From: Vicinamibacteria bacterium
GTDB taxonomy: Bacteria; Acidobacteriota; Vicinamibacteria; Fen-336; JAGNNV01
DNA length: 57,062 nt
Assembly: GCA_019694155.1 (NCBI GenBank)
Contig: JAIBCN010000131.1
Span: forward strand, 1 to 57,062
Direction of reading: 5' to 3'
This document shows, piece by piece, positions 8,807 through 16,836 of the stretch. Below the pieces are notes generated by a model. It was given only the letters and a program-made list of their open reading frames with translations. It ran no database searches and was not told the origin of the DNA. A program made the translations under genes and the position numbers. Position 1 is the first letter of the stretch, and each line of letters begins with the position of its first letter.

Positions 8807-10216
8807 TCAGGATTCCCCGCGCCACGAGGCGTCGCCGCAGGAAGGGGCCAATTCCCAGGTCGTTCCTTTCTCTTTGCGAAGGGACTCGATGGCGCGCTCG
8901 TATTCGCGCGTGTCGACGCCGAAGGGCACAAGACGCGGGAGGGCCCTGGGATCGAGAGGATCGAAGGGCTGCCATTCCGTGTAGCCCCGCGCCCGGCCCA
9001 TGAGGGCGCGCACCGGGTCCGCGTGGTCGAGGAGGCTCAGGGTCGGATGATGCCAGCCGTGCATCCACTCGGGCGAGATGCGGCGCGACTCGAGGCCGTT
9101 CGCCAGAGCGATGTCGACGGGGACGAGGCCGGAAACGCAGGCGAGGCGTTCGCGTGACAGCTGGCGGAACGCGTGCCACTGCCAGGTGAGCTGCAGCTGG
9201 AAGACGACCTGGGCCGCGAAGAGAAGCCCCAGGGCGCGACGGGCCGCCGTCTCCGTGGGCAGCCGGAGGCCGAAGAGCGCGGGCACGGCCGCGAGAAAGG
9301 GCAGAGCGACGTTCACGATGCGCGCGCGGTACTGCGCGGTGACGGCGGCGTGGGAAGGGTCGGCCAGAGACTGAAGCACACCCAGGGACGCCGCCACCGC
9401 CGCGACCCCGGTGATCCATGGACCTGCTTCTCGCGGGAGCAGGGCGGAGACCAACAGCACGGCCACGACGAAGAGGGAAAGCTGCACCGACAGGCTCCCG
9501 GGCTCCAGAATGACGCGCCAGCTTCCTCGGAACGACGTCAGGTTCGCCGGGTGGGTGGGCCGCAGGACCGACTGGGCCGCCACGAGGGTCGCGAGGACCG
9601 CGGCGGCCGCGACCGCCGTCAGGAGCCCCTTCCTCGCCGCCGAGTCCTCCGTGCGCATTCGCAGGACCGCGGCCAGGACGAGGATGGGGCCGAGGCCGAT
9701 GGCCGATTCGTAGGAAGCAATGAAGGGCAGGCTCAGGAGCACGCTCGCCGCGAGCGTCGAGGTCCTTCGGAGCGGGTCGATGACGCCGAAGAGCGCCGGC
9801 CAGAAGAGCGTCACCGCGGCCCGCGATTCGTGAATCACCAGGAGTTCGGTGTTCATGAGTCCGGCCGCGAAGGTGACGAGCGGATAGACCACGAGGTCGC
9901 GCCTCGGCCCCGCCATCCACAGGCACAAGAGCAGGCTCGCGGGAAGAAGCGCCACGGGCGGGAACCCGAACAGGAGCTTGAGCGCCGCGAGGTCGGTGAC
10001 GCCCCCGTGGAGGGCGGCGAGGATCGGCAATTCGATGAGTGCATCGGCTCCCGCGCGGCTCGCGTCGCCGAGCACGAAGCCGCGGGTTTCGAGCAGCCGG
10101 GTGAAGTAGTAGGCGCCGTCCAGCCACAACACACGCTCGGTCGCGAGGGCCAGGGCCGCGTGCAGAGTGTAGAGAAGGAGCAGCGCCCCCCAGAAGAAGG
10201 ACCCGCTCTTGTTCAC
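8807..10216 (-). CDS. Polytopic membrane protein of unknown function
   Basis: I do not recognise this 469-residue protein. It begins 'NKSGSFFWGALLLLYTLH', followed by a luminal-looking loop with 'RVLWLDGAYYF', and has about ten hydrophobic segments up to residue 365. A soluble tail of about 100 residues contains 'GWHHPTLSLLDHADPVRA' and 'TEWQPFDPLDPRALPRL'. The layout, many helices with a first periplasmic loop bearing acidic residues, recalls GT-C-type glycosyltransferases or their accessory proteins, but no diagnostic motif is certain. GTG 10216 is preferred over the longer frame (to 10291) because the longer form would run into the divergent flavoprotein gene and would bury the signal-anchor-like first helix. 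Confidence 0.7.
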   Translation of the reverse strand: MNKSGSFFWGALLLLYTLHAALALATERVLWLDGAYYFTRLLETRGFVLGDASRAGADALIELPILAALHGGVTDLAALKLLFGFPPVALLPASLLLCLWMAGPRRDLVVYPLVTFAAGLMNTELLVIHESRAAVTLFWPALFGVIDPLRRTSTLAASVLLSLPFIASYESAIGLGPILVLAAVLRMRTEDSAARKGLLTAVAAAAVLATLVAAQSVLRPTHPANLTSFRGSWRVILEPGSLSVQLSLFVVAVLLVSALLPREAGPWITGVAAVAASLGVLQSLADPSHAAVTAQYRARIVNVALPFLAAVPALFGLRLPTETAARRALGLLFAAQVVFQLQLTWQWHAFRQLSRERLACVSGLVPVDIALANGLESRRISPEWMHGWHHPTLSLLDHADPVRALMGRARGYTEWQPFDPLDPRALPRLVPFGVDTREYERAIESLRKEKGTTWELAPSCGDASWRGES

Positions 10217-10296
10217 CTCAGACCTTCGCGCAAGGGGGGATTGTAGAGCCGGCACGTTGCCCGGACGCTCACAACGTGGAAGACTCCACACAGGCG

Positions 10297-11838
10297 ATGG
10301 AGAGTTACGACTTCATAGTTGTGGGGGCGGGTACCGCGGGGCTGCCTTGCGCCATTTTCGGCGCGAGGGCGGGAGCTCGTGTCCTCGTGGTGGAGAAGGA
10401 GAGCGTCATCGGCGGCACCCTCCACGTATCCGGCGGGCACATGTCCGCGGCGGGCACCAGGCGCCAGCAGGAGCGCGGCATCCAGGATTCGACGGAAGCC
10501 CACTTCAAGGACATCCAGCGCATCTCGAAAAACACGGCGCGCGAGGATCTCGTCCACCTCGCTCTCGCGCACGCCGCCGGTTTCGTCGACTGGCTCCAGA
10601 GCGAGGGCTTCGAGTTCGCTCCCGATTCCCCCCGCTTCGTCTATGGCCACGAGCCCTATTCCGTGCCCCGCACTCACTACGGCATCGACGAGGCGCGTTC
10701 CGTGCTCAAGGTCCTTTCCCGGGTCGCGCAGCCCCTGATCGACTCGGGCGCCATCACCCTGGTTCTGAAAGCGAAGGTGAAGGCCCTGCTCACCGATCAC
10801 GGTCGTGTGGTGGGCGTGCAGTTCGCGAGGGACGGGCAGATCAGAACCGCGCGCGCGCAACGCGGGGTGGTGCTCGCGACGGGCGGCTTCGCTTCGGCCC
10901 CCGAACTGTTCAAGGAGATCGAAGGCTTCCCGCTGGTTTCCGCGGCGCGTGAGCACTCGACGGGCGACGGGCTGGTGCTCGCGCGAGGTCTCGGCGCCCA
11001 TATCGCGGGCCGGGGCGCGTACCTGCCCACCTTCGGCGGCCTCCCCCATCCCACGGATCCTCACCGGACGATTTGGACCGATCGACCCCTTTTGATCGCC
11101 AAGGAGCGGCCGCCCTACGAGATCTACGTGGATCGCTTCGGAAAACGCTGGATCGCCGAGGACGACGAGAGCATCGACCGCAAGGAGCGCGCTCTCCTGA
11201 AGACGGATGGTCTCACCTTCTTCACGGTCTTCGACGATCACGCGGTGGAGATGTCCCCAAACATCGTCATCGGCTGGTCGAAGTCGGACCTGCGCGAACG
11301 GGCGGGCCGACGTGCCGGCGTCCATGCGGCGCCGACTCTCGCGGAGCTCGCCCGCGCGGCCGGGATCGATGAAGAGGGTCTCCAGGTCTCCGTGGCCCGC
11401 TACAACGGCTTCGTGCGCGACCGCGTCGACGCCGACTTCGGCCGCACCTTCCTGCCCGCGCCCATCGAGAAGCCGCCCTTTTACGCCATGCGCAATCACG
11501 GCATCTCGCTCATCACCTTCGCCGGGGTCGACGTGGATGGTTCCCTGCGCGTGCGCCGCGAGGACGGCTCGACCATCGAGGGCCTCTACGCGGCGGGCGA
11601 GATCCTCGGCGCCGGAGCCACTTGCGGCAACTCGTTCTGCGGGGGCATGGTGATGGGCCCGGCCATGATCTTCGGGAAGCTCATCGGAGAACGGCTCGCG
11701 ATACCGGACGACGTCGTGAACGGCCCCACCGCCGAAGTCCTGCGGCCGGAAGGGGACGTCACCCGCACCGCGGAAACCGAGCGCCCGCAGGATCTCGGAG
11801 AGATTCCCACCGGGGAGATCCCGCGCCCGAAGTTCTGA
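10297..11838 (+). CDS. FAD-dependent oxidoreductase, fumarate reductase/KstD-like flavoprotein
   Basis: Cytoplasmic flavoprotein of the succinate dehydrogenase/fumarate reductase flavoprotein fold, 513 residues. The Rossmann motif VVGAGTAGLPCAIFGARAG is at about 7-25, the second Gly-rich stretch GVVLATGGFASAPELF is central, and the FAD-closing motif GLYAAGEILGAGATCGNSFCGG lies near the C terminus. A capping domain covers about 240-390. Relatives include 3-ketosteroid dehydrogenases, tricarballylate dehydrogenase and fumarate reductases; the substrate cannot be set from sequence. There is no heme domain or Tat signal, so electrons probably go to a soluble or quinone partner. ATG 10297 gives MESYDFIVVG, the usual N terminus; GTG 10276 in frame would add seven residues. 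It is followed after 69 bp by the propeller gene, with an operator between them. Confidence 0.85.
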   Translation: MESYDFIVVGAGTAGLPCAIFGARAGARVLVVEKESVIGGTLHVSGGHMSAAGTRRQQERGIQDSTEAHFKDIQRISKNTAREDLVHLALAHAAGFVDWLQSEGFEFAPDSPRFVYGHEPYSVPRTHYGIDEARSVLKVLSRVAQPLIDSGAITLVLKAKVKALLTDHGRVVGVQFARDGQIRTARAQRGVVLATGGFASAPELFKEIEGFPLVSAAREHSTGDGLVLARGLGAHIAGRGAYLPTFGGLPHPTDPHRTIWTDRPLLIAKERPPYEIYVDRFGKRWIAEDDESIDRKERALLKTDGLTFFTVFDDHAVEMSPNIVIGWSKSDLRERAGRRAGVHAAPTLAELARAAGIDEEGLQVSVARYNGFVRDRVDADFGRTFLPAPIEKPPFYAMRNHGISLITFAGVDVDGSLRVRREDGSTIEGLYAAGEILGAGATCGNSFCGGMVMGPAMIFGKLIGERLAIPDDVVNGPTAEVLRPEGDVTRTAETERPQDLGEIPTGEIPRPKF

Positions 11839-11861
11839 CCGGCAGGAGGAGGGCCTCTCCT

Positions 11862-11894
11862 GTTAAGCGGGGCGTAAGGCGCCGCCTTTACCCT
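11862..11894 (+). promoter_or_regulatory. Tandem hexamer operator (GTTAAG-N5-CGTAAG) plus -10-like element
   Basis: GTTAAG at 11862-11867 and CGTAAG at 11873-11878 are direct half sites 11 bp apart, the spacing used by OmpR-family dimers (PmrA/QseB-like boxes). After exactly 10 nt comes TACCCT (11889-11894), a possible -10, so the downstream half site takes the -35 position, as in activator-dependent promoters. The same arrangement recurs at 15053-15085 ahead of the PepSY gene. Confidence 0.6.
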
Positions 11895-11907
11895 CCGCCG
11901 AGAGGTA

Positions 11908-12966
11908 ATGAAGATGACTGCTCGACACGGAGGCTTCGCTTCCATCGCCCTTGCCGGCGCCTTTCTGTCCCTGACATCACTCACGGCCGGAGCCGCCGAT
12001 GGTCCCTACGCCTTCAAGAAGGACATCGCGATCGGAGGCGAGGGCGGCTGGGACTATCTGAGCGTCGACGCGGCGGCGCGAAGGCTGTACGTCACCCACG
12101 CCACGAAGGTTGTGGTGATCGATCTCGACACCGAGGCGGTGGTCGGTGAGATCGCGGACACGCCCGGGGTCCATGGTTTCGCGGTGGCGGCCGATCTGGG
12201 CCGCGGCTTCTCGAGCAACGGCGCGGAAAGCAAGGCCGGGATCTTCGATCTCAAGACGCGCGCCCTCATCGCGAAGGTGGAGACCGGGGCGAACCCCGAC
12301 TCGATCCTCTACGAGCCCGATTCGAAGGAGGTCTACACCTTCAACGGCCGCGGCCAGAACGCCACCGTGTTCGACGCGAAGACCGGCACGGTCATGGCCA
12401 CCATCCCGCTCGATGGAAAGCCCGAGTTCGCCCAGTACGACAAGAAGCAGGGCAGGGTGTACGTGAACATCGAGGACAAGAGCGTGATCCGCGCCATCGA
12501 CACGAAGACCCACACCGTGGTTGCGACGTGGGCGCTCGCGCCCGGCGAAGAGCCCACGGGCCTGGCCTTCGACCCGGCGACTCGCCGGCTCTTCGCGACC
12601 TGCAGCAAAACCCTCGTGGTCCTCGATCCCGACACCGGCAAGGTGGTGACGACTCTCGCCACCGGGGATGGTGTCGACGCCGCCGCCTTCGACCCCGCGA
12701 CCAACTACGTCTTCGCCTCGGGCTCGGACGAAACCGTCACCATCGCGCACATCGATTCCGCCGGGAAGCTCACCCTCGTGCAGACCCTGAAGACGCCCGC
12801 GCGAGCCCGCACCATGGCCCTCGACCCGAAGACTCACAACATCTACCTCGCGACCGCCCAGTTCGAGGCGGCCCCGCCCTCCGCGCCCGGAGCTCCGCGA
12901 GTGCGGCCGAAGATGGTCCCGGGGACCTTCCGGGTGGCGGTGTTTTCGATGAAGGCCCCTTCCTAG
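11908..12966 (+). CDS. Secreted YncE-like beta-propeller protein
   Basis: Exported 352-residue protein: a signal peptide (MKMTARHGG..., hydrophobic core, cut near TAGA-ADG) followed by seven YVTN/YncE-type propeller blades. These show as repeated 'RRLYVTHATKVVVIDLDT', 'SKEVYTFNG', 'GRVYVNIED', 'RRLFATCSKTLVVLDPDTG', 'NYVFASGSD' and 'HNIYLATAQ' strands. Such propellers bind ligands or partner proteins in the periplasm; no catalytic motif is visible. A GAGAGG ribosome site lies just upstream of ATG 11908; ATG 11914 is a possible alternative. It is 54 bp ahead of the response regulator gene and carries the same operator as the PepSY gene, so it is probably part of that regulon. The ligand is unknown. 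Confidence 0.85.
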   Translation: MKMTARHGGFASIALAGAFLSLTSLTAGAADGPYAFKKDIAIGGEGGWDYLSVDAAARRLYVTHATKVVVIDLDTEAVVGEIADTPGVHGFAVAADLGRGFSSNGAESKAGIFDLKTRALIAKVETGANPDSILYEPDSKEVYTFNGRGQNATVFDAKTGTVMATIPLDGKPEFAQYDKKQGRVYVNIEDKSVIRAIDTKTHTVVATWALAPGEEPTGLAFDPATRRLFATCSKTLVVLDPDTGKVVTTLATGDGVDAAAFDPATNYVFASGSDETVTIAHIDSAGKLTLVQTLKTPARARTMALDPKTHNIYLATAQFEAAPPSAPGAPRVRPKMVPGTFRVAVFSMKAPS

Positions 12967-13020
12967 CGACTCCGCGCGGTCGGCGCCGCCGGTCGAGCCG
13001 CTTTTGGTTCATGATGTGCC

Positions 13021-13728
13021 GTGCCCGTTGAGCCGCTCGAGCCCGCGCGAATCCTCGTGGTCGAAGACGATGCGACCACCCGCGAAGCCCTGGCCCGGGC
13101 CCTGAGACTCGACGGCCACCGCGTCGAGACCGCGGCGCGCGGCGAGGCCGCGTCCCGCCTGCTGCAGACGCCGCCCTGGGGAGCGGTTGTTCTCGATCTC
13201 GGCCTGCCCGACGGCAGCGGCCTCGACTGGTGCCGCGAATGGAGGCGCCGCGGCGACGCGGTTCCCATCCTCATCCTCACCGCGCGGGCCGACGTGGGGT
13301 CGAGAGTGGAAGGCCTGGATGCGGGCGCGGACGACTACCTTGGGAAGCCCTTCGCGTTGTCCGAGCTCAGGGCCCGGGTCAGGGCGCTGCTTCGGCGCGC
13401 GGGCCATGGAGCCGCCCATCGGCTCCTGGCCCATGGCGACCTGCGCATCGACTTCGCGAAACGCCGGGCCATGGCCGGGCCCGACGAAGTGCCGATCACG
13501 CGCCGGGAGTTCGAGGTTCTCGAACGCCTGGCCGCGGCGCGGGGGCGTCTTGTCGCCAAGGACGATCTGCTCGAAGAACTCTGGGGCGAGGCGACGCCGG
13601 AGACCGCGGCCAGCCTGGAAGTCATCATCACGCGACTGCGTCGCAAGCTGGACCGGGGGGCCGCGGAGTCGCTCATTCGTACGCTCCGGGGCAGCGGCTA
13701 CGCGCTTCAGTTCAGGGGCGGACCTTGA
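13021..13728 (+). CDS. OmpR-family response regulator
   Basis: DNA-binding response regulator, 235 residues. The receiver domain (about 10-122) has the acidic pair VVEDD, the phospho-acceptor Asp in VVLDLGLPDGSG, the conserved Thr in LILTAR, and Lys in GADDYLGKPF. The C-terminal winged helix (about 135-230) has ITRREFEVLERL, LEVIITRLRRKLD and IRTLRGSGYAL, the usual OmpR/PhoB wing. GTG 13021 is the first start after an in-frame TGA at 13012. Its closest look is the QseB/PmrA/TctD branch, which recognises tandem TTAA-type hexamers; that agrees with the GTTAAG repeats upstream of the propeller and PepSY genes. It overlaps the partner kinase start by four bases (TTGA). Confidence 0.95.
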   Translation: MPVEPLEPARILVVEDDATTREALARALRLDGHRVETAARGEAASRLLQTPPWGAVVLDLGLPDGSGLDWCREWRRRGDAVPILILTARADVGSRVEGLDAGADDYLGKPFALSELRARVRALLRRAGHGAAHRLLAHGDLRIDFAKRRAMAGPDEVPITRREFEVLERLAAARGRLVAKDDLLEELWGEATPETAASLEVIITRLRRKLDRGAAESLIRTLRGSGYALQFRGGP

Positions 13729-15068
13729 CTTCGATCCAGGGACGGATGACGTCGGCCACCGTGACCGTCGCCGTCGTCGCCGCCCTGTTCCTGGCCAGTG
13801 CTTCGGCCCTCTCCTCGCGCTTCGTCTTCGAGGCCCAGGAGCAGCGGATCCTCCGCCACTCCGCGACGGCTCTCGCCGAGGCGGTCCGTCGCGAGGTCGC
13901 GGAAGAGCACATTCCTCTCTCCGAGAGCGCCCAGGACTCGATCCTGGAGAGCGGACTCGCCGACGACGCCATCGAGATCTGGAAAGGGGGAACGAAGGTC
14001 GCGACGTCGCGTCCCGCGCTGTCAATTGGTCTCTCTCCGGTTGGGGTCGTGACCACCACACCCGCCTGGCTCGCGATCACGGTGGACGTCGTTGACGGCG
14101 TGAAGCTCGTGGTGGCCTCGCCCCGCGACCATGGCGAGCGGGCCTGGCGGATCTTCGGGTGGTCTCTGCTGCTCGCGACCCCTCTGGCCATGCTCACGGC
14201 CGTGCTCGTCGGACGGCGCGCCGCGCGCACCGTCGCCGGGCCGCTCCTGGCGTTCCGGGACCGCGTGGTCGCGACCACGCCGATCGAGCCTCCCTCGCCC
14301 GGGGGATCCGACGACCCGGAGGAGGTCTGCGAGATCGATGTCGCCTTCCGCGAGCAGTGGCAGCGCCTTCGCGACAGCCTCGACCGGGAGCGCGAGTTCG
14401 CGGCCAACGCGGCGCACGAACTCCGGACACCTCTCACGAGGCTGCGCCTGCTGGCCGAGCGGGCCCGCGAAGGCGGCCTCGACGGAAGGGCGGCGGTGGC
14501 CCAGCAGATCGAGGAGATCTCCCGGATGTCGCGCCTCGTGGACGCCCTTCTGGTGATGGCACGCTCCGCCGAGTCGCCCATGGGAAGCGCCGAGGCGGTG
14601 AATCTCGCGGACCTCCTTCGCGAGGAGATGAAGGCTCTCCCCCTCGACGGCGGCGGCCGGCCCGAGGTCACGGCGCCCGACGAGGCCCTGGTCCGGGGCG
14701 AGGAGGAGCTGCTCCGCATCGCAGTGAGCAACCTGCTCGACAACGCGCGGAAGTTCGGGCGTCCGGGCGCGCCGCCCTTCGCCGCGGTCGAGGCCCTGGA
14801 CGGACGCGTGGGTCTCCGCGTGACCACGCCCGGCTCGCGCATCGGCGCGGCGGAGGCAGCGCGGCTCTTCGATCGTTTCTATCGCGGCCCGGAGGCCCGG
14901 GCGGAGCAGCCCGGCCACGGGCTCGGCCTGAGCCTCGCCCGGCATGTCGCGCGCATGCATGGCGGCGATGTCACCCTCCTCTCCTCTCCGGATCAGGATG
15001 CGTGCTTTCTCCTCGACCTGCCGGTCTGGCGCTCCGAGGCGTCGCCGATCCCGTTAAGCACTGGTTAG
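13725..15068 (+). CDS. Two-component sensor histidine kinase with altered G1 box
   Basis: Partner kinase of the preceding regulator, 447 residues. One helix (about 8-28), a short periplasmic sensor of about 100 residues, a second helix (about 145-165, 'IFGWSLLLATPLAMLT'), a HAMP-like linker, and HisKA with NAAHELRTPLTRL (His about 231). HATPase_c has the N box NLLDNARKFG (about 336) and the G2 box GHGLGLSLARHVARMHGG. The G1 box, normally DxGxG, reads VTTPGSRIG, so the Asp that contacts adenine is replaced by Thr; CusS-like kinases have Asn here (ENPG). TTG 13725 has AGGGG six bases upstream and couples to the regulator stop; ATG 13746 is the alternative. The last codons contain the operator of the PepSY gene. 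Confidence 0.92.
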   Translation: MTSIQGRMTSATVTVAVVAALFLASASALSSRFVFEAQEQRILRHSATALAEAVRREVAEEHIPLSESAQDSILESGLADDAIEIWKGGTKVATSRPALSIGLSPVGVVTTTPAWLAITVDVVDGVKLVVASPRDHGERAWRIFGWSLLLATPLAMLTAVLVGRRAARTVAGPLLAFRDRVVATTPIEPPSPGGSDDPEEVCEIDVAFREQWQRLRDSLDREREFAANAAHELRTPLTRLRLLAERAREGGLDGRAAVAQQIEEISRMSRLVDALLVMARSAESPMGSAEAVNLADLLREEMKALPLDGGGRPEVTAPDEALVRGEEELLRIAVSNLLDNARKFGRPGAPPFAAVEALDGRVGLRVTTPGSRIGAAEAARLFDRFYRGPEARAEQPGHGLGLSLARHVARMHGGDVTLLSSPDQDACFLLDLPVWRSEASPIPLSTG

Positions 15069-15085
15069 GCGGCGGCGGGTAGCGT
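15053..15085 (+). promoter_or_regulatory. Tandem hexamer operator (GTTAAG-N5-GTTAGG) plus -10-like element
   Basis: GTTAAG at 15053-15058 and GTTAGG at 15064-15069, half sites 11 bp apart, lie inside the last codons and stop of the kinase gene. After exactly 10 nt comes TAGCGT (15080-15085), then six bases to the ATG of the PepSY gene. If TAGCGT is the -10, the message starts at or next to the ATG and is leaderless. The geometry matches 11862-11894 base for base in spacing. Confidence 0.6.
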
Positions 15086-15091
15086 CCTCGT

Positions 15092-15571
15092 ATGAAGAAT
15101 CCCACGCTCACCGCGCGCACCCTCATCCTTGTTTCAGGCTTCGGTCTGGGTCTTGCTTTCCCGGCGACCGGCGCAGAGAGGACCATCGCTTTGAAGGCCG
15201 CGCCGGTCGCGGTGCAGAAGGCCATCGCCGATCGCCTGAAGGGCGGCAGGCTCAAGAGCCTTTCGGTTGAAACGGAGGGCGGCGAGGCCGAGTACGAGGC
15301 CGAGGTGATGGTCGACGGCCACGACCGGACCCTCGTCATCGACGCGTCGGGCCGGGTGCTCGAAACGGAAACGGTGATGGAGTTGGGAGCGCTCCCCGAG
15401 GCGGTTCGAGTCGGGCTCGCGAGGGAAGCGGGCAAGGCCTCGATCACGAAGGTCGAGGAGGTCGTCAACGCCGGCGTGACTTCGTACGAGGCAACGCTCA
15501 AGGAAACGGGCAAGAAGGACCGCGAGGTCGTCGTGGATGGCGACGGTAAGCTGGTCAGGTCCGCCAAGTAG
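15092..15571 (+). CDS. Secreted PepSY-like domain protein
   Basis: Small exported protein, 159 residues: signal peptide (about 1-28, cut near ATGA-ERT) then two PepSY-like units, roughly 30-90 and 95-159. The alternating pattern 'ALKAAPVAVQKAIADRLKGG', 'EYEAEVMVDGHDRTLVID' and 'SYEATLKETGKKDREVVVD' with 'DGKLV' ends is typical of the PepSY-like/BLIP-like fold. These often sit beside OmpR-type two-component pairs and are thought to act as periplasmic sensors, inhibitors or metal-linked modulators. No catalytic residues and no cysteines are present. It has its own operator and candidate promoter and lies 17 bp before the TolC-like gene, suggesting it heads the efflux operon under control of the upstream regulator. 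Confidence 0.85.
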   Translation: MKNPTLTARTLILVSGFGLGLAFPATGAERTIALKAAPVAVQKAIADRLKGGRLKSLSVETEGGEAEYEAEVMVDGHDRTLVIDASGRVLETETVMELGALPEAVRVGLAREAGKASITKVEEVVNAGVTSYEATLKETGKKDREVVVDGDGKLVRSAK

Positions 15572-15588
15572 AGAGACGCAAACAGCGA

Positions 15589-16836
15589 ATGTTCAACAGA
15601 CCGACGAACCGGCGGGTCCCGCGTCTTCGCTCCCTGGCCTCGCTCGTCGCCTGTAGCCTGCTCTCCTGGTCCCCCGCGGGAGCAGAACCGGTGTCACCGA
15701 GATCCGTGTCGCTTGCCGAGGCGCTCAAGGCCGCGGCGCTCCTGCCCGACCTGAAGGCGGCGGAAGCCGCGCTTCGGGCCGCCGAGGCGGGAGTCAGGTC
15801 CGCAGGCAGGTGGCCCGATCTGTCCTTCACCTTCGCAACCCGCTCCATCACTGCGAGAGAGTCGTACTTTCTCTCCGTACCCCTGCCCTGGCCCGGGCGC
15901 GGCGCGCGGATCGATGTCGCGAAGGCGCAGGCCGCGATCGTCGGCGCCGATCACGAAGTCGCGCGGCTGACCGCCCGCCGGGCGCTTCGGCTGGCGTGGT
16001 TCAATGTTGCGGCCCGCGAGGATATGGCGAAGGCCGCGGCCGATCGGGCGGAGCGGGTGAAAGCGACCGCCGACGCGGTCGGCGAGCTCTTCGACGCGGG
16101 CCGAGTGGCGCAACTCGAGCTTTCGCGCGCGCGCGCCGCCGCGGCGATCGCGGCGGCGGATGTCAACCAGGCCGAGCAGGAACACCGCGTCGCGGAGAGC
16201 GTCCTGCGGCGGCTCCTCGGGATCCTCGAGGTCTCCCAGCGGATCCGGGTGGAGCGCCCGTTGCCCGCCTTCGAGCCCGTGCCCGATCTCGAGATCGCGT
16301 CGGCCGCCGCATTCGCTCGGAGTCCGGCGGCGAAGGCCGCCGAGGCGAAGGTCCTCGCGGCCGAGGCGTCGGTGCGACTTGCCTCCGCCCTCAGGTTTCC
16401 CGGCCTCGTCGTGGAGGCGGGAGTCGATAAGAACGACCCGACCCAGCTCGGATCGGATCGCTCGATCGGAGTGAGTCTCAGCGTGCCCCTCGGCGCGGGC
16501 CCCGCGCTCGACATCGCTCGTGGCGAGCGGGACCGCGCTGTGGCCCTGCGCGATCAGGCAAAGCGCGAGATCGCGGACGCGGTGGAACAGGCCTGGCGCA
16601 CCGCGGAGGCCGCGCGCGCCCGCTATCAGACCCTCGAAAAAGAGGCGCTGCCCGCGGCGCAGCAGGCGGCCGACCTCGCCCAGGTGGCGTACCGCGAAGG
16701 GCGATCGGACATTTTTCGCGTGCTCGATGCCGAGCGCGCGCTGGCCGAGGCGCGGGCCGGACTGGCCGAGGCGTATCTCGCCTGGGGCGTCGCCCATGCG
16801 GGCTTGTTGAATGCGATCGGGGAGGACCAACAGTGA
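15589..16836 (+). CDS. TolC/CusC-like outer-membrane efflux protein
   Basis: Outer-membrane channel subunit of a tripartite pump, 415 residues. Signal peptide of about 30 residues, then two OEP halves rich in Ala/Glu coiled-coil heptads. One runs around 'LAEALKAAALLPDLKAAEAALRAA', the other around 'RSPAAKAAEAKVLAAEASV' and 'GVSLSVPLGAGPALDIARGER'; 'YREGRSDIFRVLDAERAL' near the end is the typical second-half loop. It resembles the heavy-metal (CzcC/CusC) branch, slightly short for the family. The GTG of the adaptor overlaps its stop by four bases, so channel, adaptor and pump are one operon with the PepSY gene upstream. Confidence 0.9.
   Translation: MFNRPTNRRVPRLRSLASLVACSLLSWSPAGAEPVSPRSVSLAEALKAAALLPDLKAAEAALRAAEAGVRSAGRWPDLSFTFATRSITARESYFLSVPLPWPGRGARIDVAKAQAAIVGADHEVARLTARRALRLAWFNVAAREDMAKAAADRAERVKATADAVGELFDAGRVAQLELSRARAAAAIAAADVNQAEQEHRVAESVLRRLLGILEVSQRIRVERPLPAFEPVPDLEIASAAAFARSPAAKAAEAKVLAAEASVRLASALRFPGLVVEAGVDKNDPTQLGSDRSIGVSLSVPLGAGPALDIARGERDRAVALRDQAKREIADAVEQAWRTAEAARARYQTLEKEALPAAQQAADLAQVAYREGRSDIFRVLDAERALAEARAGLAEAYLAWGVAHAGLLNAIGEDQQ

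Noticed and set aside
7477..9003. 508-residue plus-strand frame
   Set aside because: Runs antisense through pepQ, whose five metal ligands are intact on the other strand.
11842..11860. Rho-independent terminator after the flavoprotein gene
   Set aside because: GGAGGAGGGCCTCTCC can form a short hairpin but no T-tract follows.
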